Of a stretch of DNA of 64,000 nt, positions 27,515 through 36,197 are shown one piece after another (the first letter of the stretch is position 1; the number at the start of each line of letters is the position of its first letter). Below the pieces are notes generated by a model that was not told the DNA's origin, did not search any database, and worked only from the letters and a program-made list of their open reading frames with translations. Both the position numbers and the translations under genes were made by a program. This DNA is from Hyphomicrobiales bacterium (GTDB lineage: Bacteria > Pseudomonadota > Alphaproteobacteria > Rhizobiales > Rhizobiaceae): positions 52,829 through 116,828 of the forward strand of contig UBMP01000013.1 in the NCBI GenBank assembly GCA_900466575.1, read 5' to 3'.

Positions 27515-28516
27515 ATGCGGACGGTCAGCGTTGTCGGGACAGCAATCACGAAAGAACGCGGAGGTCCTGTGCCGATATATGTGAAGGTGATCTACAGGGT
27601 TCTTTATGATGCCCTTTACCACTTCACCGATGACGACGGCTGGGCGATGGCCAGTCACGTTGCGCTGTCATCGCTGCTGGCCATCTTCCCCTTCCTGATT
27701 TTCGGTACGACGCTGGCGACCTTTCTTGGCGCGAAGGAATTTGCCGAAACGGCTGTGCATCTCATCTTCGACACCTGGCCAGAGACGATTGCAGAGCCGA
27801 TCGCGAAGGAAGTGGTGCAGGTGCTGACCATTCCGCATGGTGGGTTGCTGACGATTTCGGTGCTGGCGGCTGCCTACTTCGCCTCCAACGGGATCGAAGC
27901 GCTGCGCATCTCGCTCAACCGGGCCTATCGCGTGCATGAGATGCGTCCTTGGTACATCACGCGTGCGCTCAGCCTTATCTATGTGCTGGCCGCCGTTCTC
28001 GCACTGGCCGCTGTCAGCGTCTTCCTCGTCGTGGTGCCGCTTGCTGCCGGTTATGTAGAGAGCTGGCTGCCCTGGACCGAAACGATCATCAAGGTCATCG
28101 AAAGCTGGCGGGTGTGGGGTACGATCATTGTCCTGACGGTCGCGCTGTTCATCGTGCATCTCTACATGCCGGCGGGTCGACGGCGGTTTCTTCAGGTCGT
28201 TCCAGGTATCGCCTTCACGCTGATCGCCTGGGCCCTCTCGGCCTATGTCTTCGCCTATTACATCTCGACATTTGCCAACTATACCCGCACCTATGCGGGC
28301 CTCGCCTCGATCATGATCGTGCTGGTCTTCCTCTACATGACAGGCGTGGTCTTCATCATCGGCGGTGAGATCAATGCGGCCATGATGAAATACAAGGTGT
28401 TCCGCATGTTCGGGCGCCCGGGTGGCCGCATCCTGCCCGCAGGGTCTCACTCAGACGAGACCCACGCGGTGACGGATGTCGAGGGGCGTGAGGCCGGACG
28501 CGCGCAACGCCGCTAG
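27515..28516 (+). CDS. YihY/BrkB-family membrane protein
   Basis: 333-residue inner-membrane protein of the YihY (formerly misnamed ribonuclease BN) family. Six hydrophobic helices are visible, with the family marks DDDGWAMASHVALSSLLAIFPFL, ALRISLNRAYRV, and the C-terminal NYTRTYAGLASIMIVLVFLYMTGVVFIIGGEINA. Function unsettled; some members were proposed to be transporters. Start uncertain: ATG 27515, or GTG 27569 which has GGAGG close by. Its polar C-terminus runs 66 bp into the 3' end of the convergent gluQ gene. Confidence 0.87.
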   Translation: MRTVSVVGTAITKERGGPVPIYVKVIYRVLYDALYHFTDDDGWAMASHVALSSLLAIFPFLIFGTTLATFLGAKEFAETAVHLIFDTWPETIAEPIAKEVVQVLTIPHGGLLTISVLAAAYFASNGIEALRISLNRAYRVHEMRPWYITRALSLIYVLAAVLALAAVSVFLVVVPLAAGYVESWLPWTETIIKVIESWRVWGTIIVLTVALFIVHLYMPAGRRRFLQVVPGIAFTLIAWALSAYVFAYYISTFANYTRTYAGLASIMIVLVFLYMTGVVFIIGGEINAAMMKYKVFRMFGRPGGRILPAGSHSDETHAVTDVEGREAGRAQRR

Positions 28517-29338
28517 CGCCGTGTCCCCCTGGCTCTTCGACAGCTTGCGGCCATCCCCGCCAAGGATGAGGCGGTGATGGTGATAGATCGGGGCAGGCAG
28601 GCCCAGCAGCGTCTGGAGCAGACGGTGAACCGGTGTTGCCTGAAAGAGATCGAGGCCGCGGACGAGATGGGTGACGCCTTGCAGCGCGTCGTCCACCACA
28701 ACGGAGAGGTGATAGCTGGAGGGCGCATCCCAGCGCCATAGCATGACGTCGCCCCAGACCGCAGGGTCCAGCGTCAGCGTGCCGGCATGGGCGGGGCCGG
28801 TTTCGACAAAGGAAAGCTCCTTTTGAACCATCGCCAGCGCTTTGGTCATATCGAGCCGCCAGACATGCTGGTCACCGGCGGCGATGCGCGCCTCGGCTTC
28901 GGACTGCGGGAGGTGTCGGTCCTGGGGTGGATAGAGCGGTGCTCCATCCGGGTCACGAGGCCATTGTGGCCCAGCAGCCTCTTGTTGGGAGACGAAGCGT
29001 TTTACCTCGCCTCGGCTCATGAAGGCGGGGTAGACGAGGTCCATACCCTTCAGCCGGTCGAGGGCGGCGCGATAGGCGTCGGTATGTTCGGATTGGCGGC
29101 GCACGGGCCGTTCGTAGTTGATGCCGAGCCAGGCGAGGTCGTCATGGATCGCCGCTTCATAGTCCGGCCGGCAGCGGGTGATGTCGATATCCTCGATGCG
29201 CAGCAGAAGACGGCCGGCGGCGGCCTTTGCCATGTCGTTGTTGAGAAGGGCGGAAAGGGCGTGGCCGAGATGCAGGTAGCCGTTCGGGCTCGGCGCGAAG
29301 CGGAAAACGGGTGGCGTGGTCGCAGGCTTTTCGGGCAT
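28451..29338 (-). CDS. gluQRS: Glutamyl-Q tRNA(Asp) synthetase
   Basis: Truncated glutamyl-tRNA synthetase paralogue that puts glutamate on the queuosine at position 34 of tRNA-Asp. The class I HIGH motif is HLGH within FAPSPNGYLHLGHALSAL, and KMSKS is KLSKSQGD. The length, 295 residues with no anticodon-binding domain, separates it from GltX. LLRIEDIDITRCRPDYEAAI is standard for the family. It overlaps the BrkB 3' end by 66 bp. Confidence 0.93.
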   Translation of the reverse strand: MPEKPATTPPVFRFAPSPNGYLHLGHALSALLNNDMAKAAAGRLLLRIEDIDITRCRPDYEAAIHDDLAWLGINYERPVRRQSEHTDAYRAALDRLKGMDLVYPAFMSRGEVKRFVSQQEAAGPQWPRDPDGAPLYPPQDRHLPQSEAEARIAAGDQHVWRLDMTKALAMVQKELSFVETGPAHAGTLTLDPAVWGDVMLWRWDAPSSYHLSVVVDDALQGVTHLVRGLDLFQATPVHRLLQTLLGLPAPIYHHHRLILGGDGRKLSKSQGDTALAALRASGLTPLDIRHRVGLV

Positions 29339-29381
29339 AGCGTTTCATTTCAGAAATTCTGGCCGATGCCAAGGAGGGCTC

Positions 29382-30029
29382 TTGAAGCCGATTACCTGTG
29401 AAGCGGATATCGCGGCGGGGCTTGCGGCCCTCGTGACGCTCGATCCACGCCTCGGTGAGATTGTCGCGCGGGCTGGGCCTGTGCCGCTCCGGCTACAGCC
29501 GGCCGGCTATGCGGGGCTTGCGGAGATCGTGGTGTCGCAAATGGTGTCCAAGGCATCGGCCTCCGCGATCTGGGGGCGGCTCGTTGCAGCCCTCGGCGGT
29601 GAGGTCAGTGGATCAGCGGTCGCGGCGTTGGGCGCGGACGGCCTGTTCGGCGTCGGCTTGTCCCGCGCCAAGGCGTCCACTCTCCTGGCGATTGCGGAGG
29701 CCGAGCTCGAAGGACGGCTCGATCTTCAAGTTGTCTGCCGGGTGGAGACCTCGGAGGCGATGGCGCACCTCACTGCGGTCAAGGGTGTCGGGCCGTGGAC
29801 GGCCGAGGTCTACCTGATGTTCTGTGCCGGCCATCCCGATATCTTCCCCGTCGGGGATGTCGCGCTTGTTCATGCGGTTCACCGCGCCTTCGAGCATGGT
29901 GACAAGTTGAGCGGCCGGCAGCTTGCGGTCTTTGCCGAAGGCTGGTCTCCGTGGCGATCTGTCGCAGCACGGCTCTTCTGGGCCTTCTATTCGAGCCAGT
30001 TGCGCCGGGCGGCGGACCCCTTGGGATAA
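29382..30029 (+). CDS. DNA-3-methyladenine glycosylase II (AlkA-like HhH-GPD)
   Basis: 215-residue base-excision glycosylase of the HhH-GPD superfamily, removing alkylated bases. The helix-hairpin-helix LTAVKGVGPWTAEVYLMFC and the downstream catalytic-aspartate segment DIFPVGDVALVHAVHRAF are clear. QMVSKASASAIWGRLVAALGG is the N-terminal helix pair of the domain. The start is TTG at 29382 with a perfect AAGGAGGG five bases ahead, better than the upstream 29316 reading. It is divergent from gluQRS. Confidence 0.88.
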   Translation: MKPITCEADIAAGLAALVTLDPRLGEIVARAGPVPLRLQPAGYAGLAEIVVSQMVSKASASAIWGRLVAALGGEVSGSAVAALGADGLFGVGLSRAKASTLLAIAEAELEGRLDLQVVCRVETSEAMAHLTAVKGVGPWTAEVYLMFCAGHPDIFPVGDVALVHAVHRAFEHGDKLSGRQLAVFAEGWSPWRSVAARLFWAFYSSQLRRAADPLG

Positions 30030-30156
30030 GTTCCACTTGCGATCTCGCAAGCCACGGGAAAGCGACGTAAATCTGCCTTTTCGCAGGGGCTTCACAATAG
30101 CGTCAAAACAAGCCTAGTATAGGAATTGCAGATGCCGAATCGATCAGGAGAACGCC

Positions 30157-30714
30157 TTGACGATTGCAGTCTCACCGCAGTCCTTGCCCGCATTGGTGCT
30201 CAATGCGGATTACAGGCCACTGAGTTATTATCCCTTGTCGCTTTGGTCCTGGCAGGACGCGATCAAGGCGGTCTTTCTTGACCGTGTGAACATCATCGCC
30301 GAATACGATCACGCCGTCTCGTCTCCGACCTTCTCCATGCGGCTGCCGAGCGTGGTTTGCCTGAAAAGCTATGTGAAGCCGGCGCGCTATCCCGCCTTTA
30401 CGCGCTTCAACGTCTTCCTGCGCGACAAGTTCGAATGCCAGTATTGCGGATCGGAGGAGGAGTTGACATTCGATCACCTCATCCCGCGTGCGCACGGCGG
30501 CGAAACCCGCTGGGACAATATCGTCACGGCCTGCGCGCCCTGCAACCTGCGCAAGGGCTCCAAGCTTCCGCATCAGGCGGGCATGCATCCGCGCCAGAAG
30601 CCCTGGCACCCGACGGTGCAGGAGCTGCACAATAACGGTCGCTTCTTCCCGCCGAACTATCTGCATGAAAGCTGGATGGATTATCTGTACTGGGACAGCG
30701 AACTCCAACCCTGA
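30157..30714 (+). CDS. HNH endonuclease
   Basis: 185-residue protein with a C-terminal HNH domain: CQYCGSEEELTFDHLIPRAHGGETRWDNIVTACAPCNLRKGS read in parts gives two CxxC zinc knuckles, the DH pair and the NLRKG end. The N-terminal part (VLNADYRPLSYYPLSLWSW) is conserved in the alphaproteobacterial stand-alone HNH proteins. No restriction, intein or phage genes are nearby, so a housekeeping role, perhaps in DNA repair, is more likely than defence. The start is TTG at 30157. Confidence 0.88.
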   Translation: MTIAVSPQSLPALVLNADYRPLSYYPLSLWSWQDAIKAVFLDRVNIIAEYDHAVSSPTFSMRLPSVVCLKSYVKPARYPAFTRFNVFLRDKFECQYCGSEEELTFDHLIPRAHGGETRWDNIVTACAPCNLRKGSKLPHQAGMHPRQKPWHPTVQELHNNGRFFPPNYLHESWMDYLYWDSELQP

Positions 30715-30854
30715 TTTCAGATATAAATCCGCCGGGATGGTCTGCAACGCCGCTGCCTGCGCTTCCGGTGCTCACGTACCTTTGAGTACGCTCCGCTCCG
30801 GTTCTCGGCAGCACCGTTTTCGACTCATCCGGGCGAATTTCTGATCTGAAATCG
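30712..30854. repeat. RIME-like intergenic palindrome
   Basis: A long imperfect palindrome begins at the HNH stop codon. GATTTCAGAT (30713-30722) pairs with ATCTGAAATC (30844-30853). Inside, AAATCCGCCGGGATG pairs with CATCCGGGCGAATTT, and AACGCCGCTGCC pairs with GGCAGCACCGTT. A GTAC/GTAC core (GCTCACGTAC...GAGTACGCTC) sits at the centre. This matches the known build of Rhizobium intergenic mosaic elements. The rest of the gap to dsbB shows nothing clear. Confidence 0.75.
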
Positions 30855-30957
30855 GCACCGTTGCGGGCATGAAATTTCCTGCACGGCTTAACGGCCTACG
30901 GGAGCGATGAGATCCGCAGCGCTGCCGCAAAATTCCAAATAAAGCGAATTAGAAGCC

Positions 30958-31461
30958 TCAGCCCTGGCGACGAATGCCCCACACCGCCAAGCCGGCGATG
31001 ACGAGGCTGGCAATGACGTTCCAGCCGGCGAAGGAGAGGCCGAGGACGCGCAGCGCTGCTTCGGTGCAGGACGGGCCGTGGACCGAGTTCAGGTCGCTGA
31101 GCAGGTTGCCTGCATCCTTGGTGACGGCGTTGACCGGGGTAGAGCAGGTCGACGGGCCGGGCCAGAAGCCCCATTCGGCGCCGGCGTGATAGGTTCCGAG
31201 CCCCGCGCCGATGAGCATGGCGATCATCACGATGGCGATGAGCGCCTTCACGATCCAGGACGGCATGTTGATGAGCGCTGCGATCGCGGCGACGATCGCG
31301 ACGGGGATCGAATAGTAATACGGTTCCCGCTCCATGTAGCAGAGCGCGCAGGGGATGTAGCCGCCGATATATTGAAAGCCGAGCGCCGTTCCGACCGTCG
31401 CCGCCATGGCGACAGCGAGAAGGATTGCGGGGAGAAACTGTGGCTTTGCGGAGGCGTTCAT
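30958..31461 (-). CDS. dsbB: Disulfide bond formation protein B
   Basis: 167-residue four-helix inner-membrane protein that reoxidises DsbA and passes electrons to quinones. The first redox pair is C38-C41 in PCALCYMEREPYYY, the second C106 and C132 in the periplasmic loop STCSTPV...HGPSCTE. Both pairs are intact. It is 15 bp downstream of the DedA-like gene and probably shares its transcript. Confidence 0.92.
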   Translation of the reverse strand: MNASAKPQFLPAILLAVAMAATVGTALGFQYIGGYIPCALCYMEREPYYYSIPVAIVAAIAALINMPSWIVKALIAIVMIAMLIGAGLGTYHAGAEWGFWPGPSTCSTPVNAVTKDAGNLLSDLNSVHGPSCTEAALRVLGLSFAGWNVIASLVIAGLAVWGIRRQG

Positions 31462-31476
31462 GGGCTTTGCCGTTCG

Positions 31477-32070
31477 TCAGGATGTGTGCAGGTAGTGCAG
31501 CACGAGATAGAGAAGGATGAGGAGCGCGGCGATCGCGCCTGCGATCAGGCCGAGGCGCTTCTCGATGAAATCGCGGATCGGCTCACCGTAAATCTTCAGA
31601 AGTGCCGCCAGCAGGAAGAAGCGCGCGCCACGCGCCACGATGGCGGTGATGATAAAAAGACCGAGATTCACATTAGCTACGCCAGCCAGGATCGTCACGA
31701 CCTTGATCGGTGGAAGATGCGCAAGACCCGACGTGATGAGCAACAGCACGATCATTCCGAAGCCGGTTTCGGCCTTCAGGCGCTCGAACGTGTCCAGTTT
31801 GCCGTAAAACTCCAGAACCGGCCTCGCCACGGTTTCGAACGCATAGTGTCCGATATACCATCCGAGAATGCCGCCGAGTACGGAGGCCGTGGTGGCGATG
31901 ATCGCGTAGCGCCACGCCCGTTCAGGCCGCGCCAGCGTCATCGGCAGAAAGAGCACATCGGCAGGCACCAGGAAGAAGGAGCTTTCAACGAAGGCAATGA
32001 TGGCGAGCCAGACTTCGGCGCTTTTCCTGGCGGCGAGCGAAATCGTCCAGTCGTAAAGTCTGCGGAGCAT
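31477..32070 (-). CDS. YqaA/DedA-like membrane protein
   Basis: 197-residue SNARE-associated/DedA-like protein (YqaA subfamily). Visible features are the N-terminal WLAIIAFVESSFFLVPADVLFLP, GILGWYIGHYAFE, and a C-terminal helix pair. YqaA-like proteins are probable membrane transporters related to DedA flippases. The ATG at 32070 has AAGGACCTCC just ahead; the longer frame adds a basic leader from the tRNA promoter region. Upstream of dsbB in the same direction. Confidence 0.85.
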   Translation of the reverse strand: MLRRLYDWTISLAARKSAEVWLAIIAFVESSFFLVPADVLFLPMTLARPERAWRYAIIATTASVLGGILGWYIGHYAFETVARPVLEFYGKLDTFERLKAETGFGMIVLLLITSGLAHLPPIKVVTILAGVANVNLGLFIITAIVARGARFFLLAALLKIYGEPIRDFIEKRLGLIAGAIAALLILLYLVLHYLHTS

Positions 32071-32218
32071 GGAGGTCCTTCGCGTGTGTGCCGGTGTCGG
32101 GTTGGTTCCGGTTTTTGCTGTGCTGCAATAGCGGGCTTTGGCGGGTCTGTAAATTCGGCAGGCGTTCAACTGTTCGTCAATTCGGATGCCAAGCTTGCCT
32201 TGCGATGACATTTTCCGG

Positions 32219-32246
32219 TTGACCGATGGTGGCCTGTCCGTATAGT
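32219..32246 (+). promoter_or_regulatory. tRNA-Leu promoter
   Basis: TTGACC (32219-32224) and TATAGT (32241-32246) are 16 bases apart. Start near 32253 would leave a leader of about 36 nt before the tRNA. Confidence 0.65.
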
Positions 32247-32288
32247 CCGGCGCGGCTTGGCCATGCTTTGCATGTCGCCGTGCATGAT

Positions 32289-32373
32289 GCCCCATTGGCG
32301 GAATTGGTAGACGCGCTCGACTCAAAATCGAGTTCCGCAAGGAGTGCTGGTTCGACCCCGGCATGGGGCACCA
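32289..32373 (+). tRNA. tRNA-Leu (anticodon CAA)
   Basis: 85-base class II tRNA with encoded CCA end. Acceptor GCCCCAT (32289-32295) pairs with ATGGGGC (32363-32369), then A and CCA. The anticodon arm is CTCGA-CTCAAAA-TCGAG, anticodon CAA at 32323-32325, reading UUG. The T arm contains GGTTCGACCCC. A long variable arm lies between, as expected for leucine. No integrase or attachment duplication is seen nearby. Confidence 0.96.
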
Positions 32374-32409
32374 TAGGCTTTTATCCTCAAGGCTCTAGGT
32401 GTGATTTTG

Positions 32410-32724
32410 ATGCAGAACCTCGTGATGATGGTATTGCTCTCCGTTGTCGCGCTGGCGCTGATCACGGGTCTCTTCGTGTTTCTCGGCATGCGCTGGAATG
32501 CCCTGATTGCGGGAGCATGTATTTACCTGCTGTTCGGCGGGTTCGTGGCAATGGCCCAGTTTGCAGGTGCGGGTGGGTGCCCTAGCTGGCGCACGGAGGG
32601 TGTGCTGATCCCCATCATCGCCTGGCCCGGAGACTTCTATGTGAACGTCGTTGTCGGCGATATCACGGCGCGTCGCTATCTCATTCCACGGACGTGCGAA
32701 CTGCCCGCTTCGACGGTGCGTTGA
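32410..32724 (+). CDS. Small hypothetical membrane protein
   Basis: 104-residue protein with two hydrophobic segments (LVMMVLLSVVALALITGLFVFLG and ALIAGACIYLLFGGFVAMAQ) and a soluble C-terminus ending ARRYLIPRTCELP. ATG at 32410 has AGGTG eight bases ahead; a GTG at 32401 is an alternative. It lies 36 bp after the tRNA and may be read through from its promoter. I do not recognise a family. Confidence 0.65.
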   Translation: MQNLVMMVLLSVVALALITGLFVFLGMRWNALIAGACIYLLFGGFVAMAQFAGAGGCPSWRTEGVLIPIIAWPGDFYVNVVVGDITARRYLIPRTCELPASTVR

Positions 32725-32804
32725 CAGCTTTTCCTTCCAATTTTCACGGTGGCGAATTAAATGTCCGCCGAATGCCGGATCCGGCGCAGATTTTCGAGGT
32801 TTAG

Positions 32805-34499
32805 ATGATCGCTGACGCGAATTCTCCGGCTGGCCGTGCAGGCAGTCTCTGGTTGCCCTTCCTGATTTCGGTCGGGATTGCGCTTTTCCTCATGACGCTG
32901 ATGCCGACGACGATGTTCTGGGATCGCGACGAGGCCTTCTATGCGCGCGCCGCCGTCGAGATGATCCAGTCCGGCAACTGGATCCTGCCGACCTACAACG
33001 ACGCCGTCTTCCCCGACAAGCCGCCGCTGATCTACTGGCTGATGATGTTCTTCATGCACGTTTTCGGGCAGAACGAATTCGGTGCGCGCTTTGCATCGGC
33101 ACCGGCGACGGCGGCCTCCGCCTTTGTCATCTTCCTGATTGCCAGTCGTCTTTTCGATCGTCGCGTCGGACTGTGGTCTATGCTGGTCTTCGCGACCTCG
33201 ACGCTCACCATCTATCTCGGCATCACGGCAATGCTCGATGCCGTCCTCGTCGCCTTCATCTGCCTCGCGCTTTGGGCTTTTCTCGCCATCATGCAGGACC
33301 GAGAAGGCTTCTGGGGCAAGGCTGTCGTCTTCCTTGTCGCCATGTCGCTGGCGCTCCTGACAAAGGGGCCGGTTGGTCCGTCGGTGATCGTTCCGGCTGT
33401 CGCGATAACCTGGCTCCTGACCCGCCGCAATGAACGTCCCCCGTTTTGGCAGATGGCAGTGCTGGCGGTCGCAACCTTCATCGGTGTGGGCGTCTTCCTG
33501 CTCTGGGCGATTCCGGCCAACAACATGAGCAATGGCGAAATGCTGCAGGCCGGCATCGGCGAGCATGTCATCGGTCGTGCGCTGAAGCCAATGCAGAACC
33601 ATGGTGCGGCGGGCTGGCTTGGCTATCTTGCATTTCTGCCCGCCTATATCCCGACGCTTTTCATCGGCTTCATGCCGGCGACACTGTTCCTGCCGGCAGC
33701 CCTGGTTGGCATTTCGCGCCGTCCTGTCACCCCCGCAAGCCCTTCACCGCGGCTGTTTCTCCTATCGTGGATGGTCCCGGGCTTCGTGATGTTCTCGCTG
33801 GCTGCGACCAAGCTGCCGCATTACATCGAGCCGATGATCCCGGCCTTTGCCATAGCCGCAGGCGCCGTCATTGCCGGCAATCTCAGCGGCGGAACGTCGT
33901 CGCTCAGGATCGGGCGCTGGCTCTATATCCTGCAGATCGCGGGTCTGGCCGCGGCCTTGCTGGCGGTCGTCGTGCTGGCGCCGACGCTGCTGCTGAAGGT
34001 CGCGCTTGTGGTCATCGCGCTGGGCTGCATCGGGTTTGCCTTCCGCATTTCGCTGCTGCACCGCCTCGGCCAGTTCGAGACCGCCATGCGGGTGGCGCTT
34101 GTTTCAGTGTTCCTTCTCATGGAAGCAATGTTCCTTCTCGTCATTCCGACGTTGGAAAAGGATATCAAGCTTTCCAAGCCGGTCGCAGAGCTCCTGCGCA
34201 AGGAATTCAAGCCCGGAACCCCCGTCTTCGAGGCCGATTATCTCGAGCCGAGCCTGGTCTTCTATCTCGGCTGGCCGGTGGATAGTCCCATTCGCGAAAT
34301 TCCGGGCGACCAGGCTGGCCGAGTGGCCTTCCTGTCCTCTCCCGGGGAGCAAGCGGTTGTTGCAACGCGAGAACAATTTGAGGTGCTGAAGGCGCTCGAT
34401 CATGCCGGACGGCTTGTCGAGCTCGGTTCCTTTACCGCGTGGAATACCAATGTTTCCGGTCGCTTACAGACGATTGTCGTGGCGCGTCTGAAACCCTGA
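32805..34499 (+). CDS. GT39/ArnT-like glycosyltransferase
   Basis: 564-residue polytopic glycosyltransferase of the PMT/ArnT (GT39/GT83) superfamily. The first periplasmic loop has the catalytic acidic motif WDRDEAFYARAA (D40, E43), followed by FPDKPPLIYWL, the usual second loop. Ten or more helices are visible. These enzymes transfer a sugar from a polyprenyl-phosphate carrier to lipid A, protein or another glycan on the outer face of the membrane; the sugar is not determined. First gene of a block with acyl-CoA synthetase, flippase and epimerase genes. Confidence 0.88.
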   Translation: MIADANSPAGRAGSLWLPFLISVGIALFLMTLMPTTMFWDRDEAFYARAAVEMIQSGNWILPTYNDAVFPDKPPLIYWLMMFFMHVFGQNEFGARFASAPATAASAFVIFLIASRLFDRRVGLWSMLVFATSTLTIYLGITAMLDAVLVAFICLALWAFLAIMQDREGFWGKAVVFLVAMSLALLTKGPVGPSVIVPAVAITWLLTRRNERPPFWQMAVLAVATFIGVGVFLLWAIPANNMSNGEMLQAGIGEHVIGRALKPMQNHGAAGWLGYLAFLPAYIPTLFIGFMPATLFLPAALVGISRRPVTPASPSPRLFLLSWMVPGFVMFSLAATKLPHYIEPMIPAFAIAAGAVIAGNLSGGTSSLRIGRWLYILQIAGLAAALLAVVVLAPTLLLKVALVVIALGCIGFAFRISLLHRLGQFETAMRVALVSVFLLMEAMFLLVIPTLEKDIKLSKPVAELLRKEFKPGTPVFEADYLEPSLVFYLGWPVDSPIREIPGDQAGRVAFLSSPGEQAVVATREQFEVLKALDHAGRLVELGSFTAWNTNVSGRLQTIVVARLKP

Positions 34500-34568
34500 G
34501 AATTGTTCAAGCTTGATCCTTTGTTGCATTCGGTGCTATTCCGCACTGCACAAAAGGATCGATGCTCC

Positions 34569-36188
34569 ATGCTGTTGCCGTCACGTGAGACTTACGAAGA
34601 ACTGGTCCGGGATTTCGCCTGGGACATTCCGGGCAGCTTCAATATCGGCCGCGCGGTCAGCGACGAGTGGGCCGCGCGCGTACCCGAGCGGGTCTGTCTC
34701 GAGCATTTCAGCCCGGACGGGAACCATCTCAGCCTGACTTACAGGGAACTCTCCGAGCGTTCGTCCTCGTTTGCCGCAGCACTTTTATCGCTTGGCGTGG
34801 CGCGACGGAGCCGCATTGCGATCCTTCTGCCACAGGGGCTCGAGACTGTGATTTCGCATGTGGCGGCGTACAAGATCGGGGCCGTGGCGCTGCCGCTGGC
34901 TCTTCTGTTCGGGGCTGACGCGATCGAATACCGCCTGAACGATTCCGGCGCGGAGATCGTGGTGACGAACCGGTTCGGTCTCGCCAAGCTGAAGGACATT
35001 CGCGCCGGGCTCCCGGCGCTGAGGCATGTCATCCTCGTCGGCGACGAGGACGCGGGTGCGCTGAATTTCGAAGACCTGATCGCCGCCCATCCGCCGCTGC
35101 TGACCCAGACGGAGACTGGCCCCGACGATCCTGCGCTGATGATTTACACATCCGGCACGACGGGGCCGCCCAAGGGCGCGCTGCATGGCCACCGCGTGCT
35201 GGCAGGCCATATGCCGGGAATCCAGTTTGCGCATCCCGGTCTCGGTCTCGAAGGCGACAAGATGTGGACGCCGGCGGACTGGGCATGGGCGGGCGGATTG
35301 CTCAATTGTCTTCTGCCGGCGCTTCTGCTGGGAGTTCCGGTCGTTTCGTCACCGGGGCAGAAATTCGACCCGGAGATGGCATTTCGCATCATGGCGGAGA
35401 TGGGCGTCCGCAACGCCTTCATTCCGCCGACGGCGCTCAGGCTGCTGCGACCGGTGGAAAATCCGCTGGCGCGCTATGATTTGAAGCTTCGCACCATTGG
35501 CTCGGCCGGTGAATCGCTTGGGCGCGAGACCTACGAGTGGGCAAAGGCCACGCTCGGCATCACGGTCAACGAGTTCTACGGTCAGACTGAATGCAACTTC
35601 GTGCTGTCGGCCAGCGAGCGCTACGGCGTGACGAAGTCCGGCTCGATGGGCAGACCCGTTCCCGGGCATCGTGTGGCGATCATCAACGACAAGGGCGAAG
35701 TTCTGCCGGCGGGCGTTGCGGGACAGGTGGCCGTTGCCCGGCCGGACCCGGTCATGTTCCTCGGCTACTGGAACAATGAAGCTGCGACGGAAAAGAAGTT
35801 CATCGGCGACTGGATGACGACGGGCGACCAGGGCGTGATGGATGAGGACGGGTATTTCGAATTCTTCGGCCGGGATGACGATGTCATCACATCCTCAGGC
35901 TATCGCATCGGGCCGGGTGAGATCGAAGACTGTCTCCTGGGTCATCCAGCTGTGCGGCTGGCGGCGGCGGTCGGCAAGCCCGATCCGGTGAGGACCGAAA
36001 TCGTCAAGGCCTTTGTCGTTCTCAGGGACGGCTACGCGGAAACGCCCGAACTGACGTCGGAGATCCGTGACTGGGTCAAGCACCGTCTGTCGATGCACGA
36101 GTATCCGCGTGAGATCGAGTTCCTTGACGCCTTGCCCATGACGACGACGGGCAAGATCATTCGCCGCGAGCTTCGGGCGCGCGGCTGA
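34569..36188 (+). CDS. AMP-forming acyl-CoA synthetase
   Basis: 539-residue ANL-superfamily enzyme activating a carboxylate to its CoA ester through an acyl-AMP. AMP-binding P-loop IYTSGTTGPPKGALHG, NEFYGQTE, the A8 hinge TGDQGVMDEDGYFEFFGRDDDVITSSGYRIGPGEIE (read in parts), and the catalytic lysine in TTTGKIIRRELRARG are all present. The subfamily resembles medium-chain or acetyl/propionyl-type ligases. ATG at 34569 with AAAGGAT ahead is preferred to the 34503 reading. It follows the GT39 gene by 69 bp and converges on the GNAT gene at 36198. Confidence 0.9.
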   Translation: MLLPSRETYEELVRDFAWDIPGSFNIGRAVSDEWAARVPERVCLEHFSPDGNHLSLTYRELSERSSSFAAALLSLGVARRSRIAILLPQGLETVISHVAAYKIGAVALPLALLFGADAIEYRLNDSGAEIVVTNRFGLAKLKDIRAGLPALRHVILVGDEDAGALNFEDLIAAHPPLLTQTETGPDDPALMIYTSGTTGPPKGALHGHRVLAGHMPGIQFAHPGLGLEGDKMWTPADWAWAGGLLNCLLPALLLGVPVVSSPGQKFDPEMAFRIMAEMGVRNAFIPPTALRLLRPVENPLARYDLKLRTIGSAGESLGRETYEWAKATLGITVNEFYGQTECNFVLSASERYGVTKSGSMGRPVPGHRVAIINDKGEVLPAGVAGQVAVARPDPVMFLGYWNNEAATEKKFIGDWMTTGDQGVMDEDGYFEFFGRDDDVITSSGYRIGPGEIEDCLLGHPAVRLAAAVGKPDPVRTEIVKAFVVLRDGYAETPELTSEIRDWVKHRLSMHEYPREIEFLDALPMTTTGKIIRRELRARG

Positions 36189-36197
36189 TCCTTCGGG

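Noticed and set aside
30157..30714. HNH nuclease as part of a defence system
   Set aside because: No methylase, helicase, toxin or antitoxin partner within reach; neighbours are repair, DsbB and housekeeping genes.
32289..32724. tRNA-Leu as an integration site for a genomic island
   Set aside because: No integrase, no repeated tRNA 3' end and no change of gene character except the glycan block, which starts 430 bp later.
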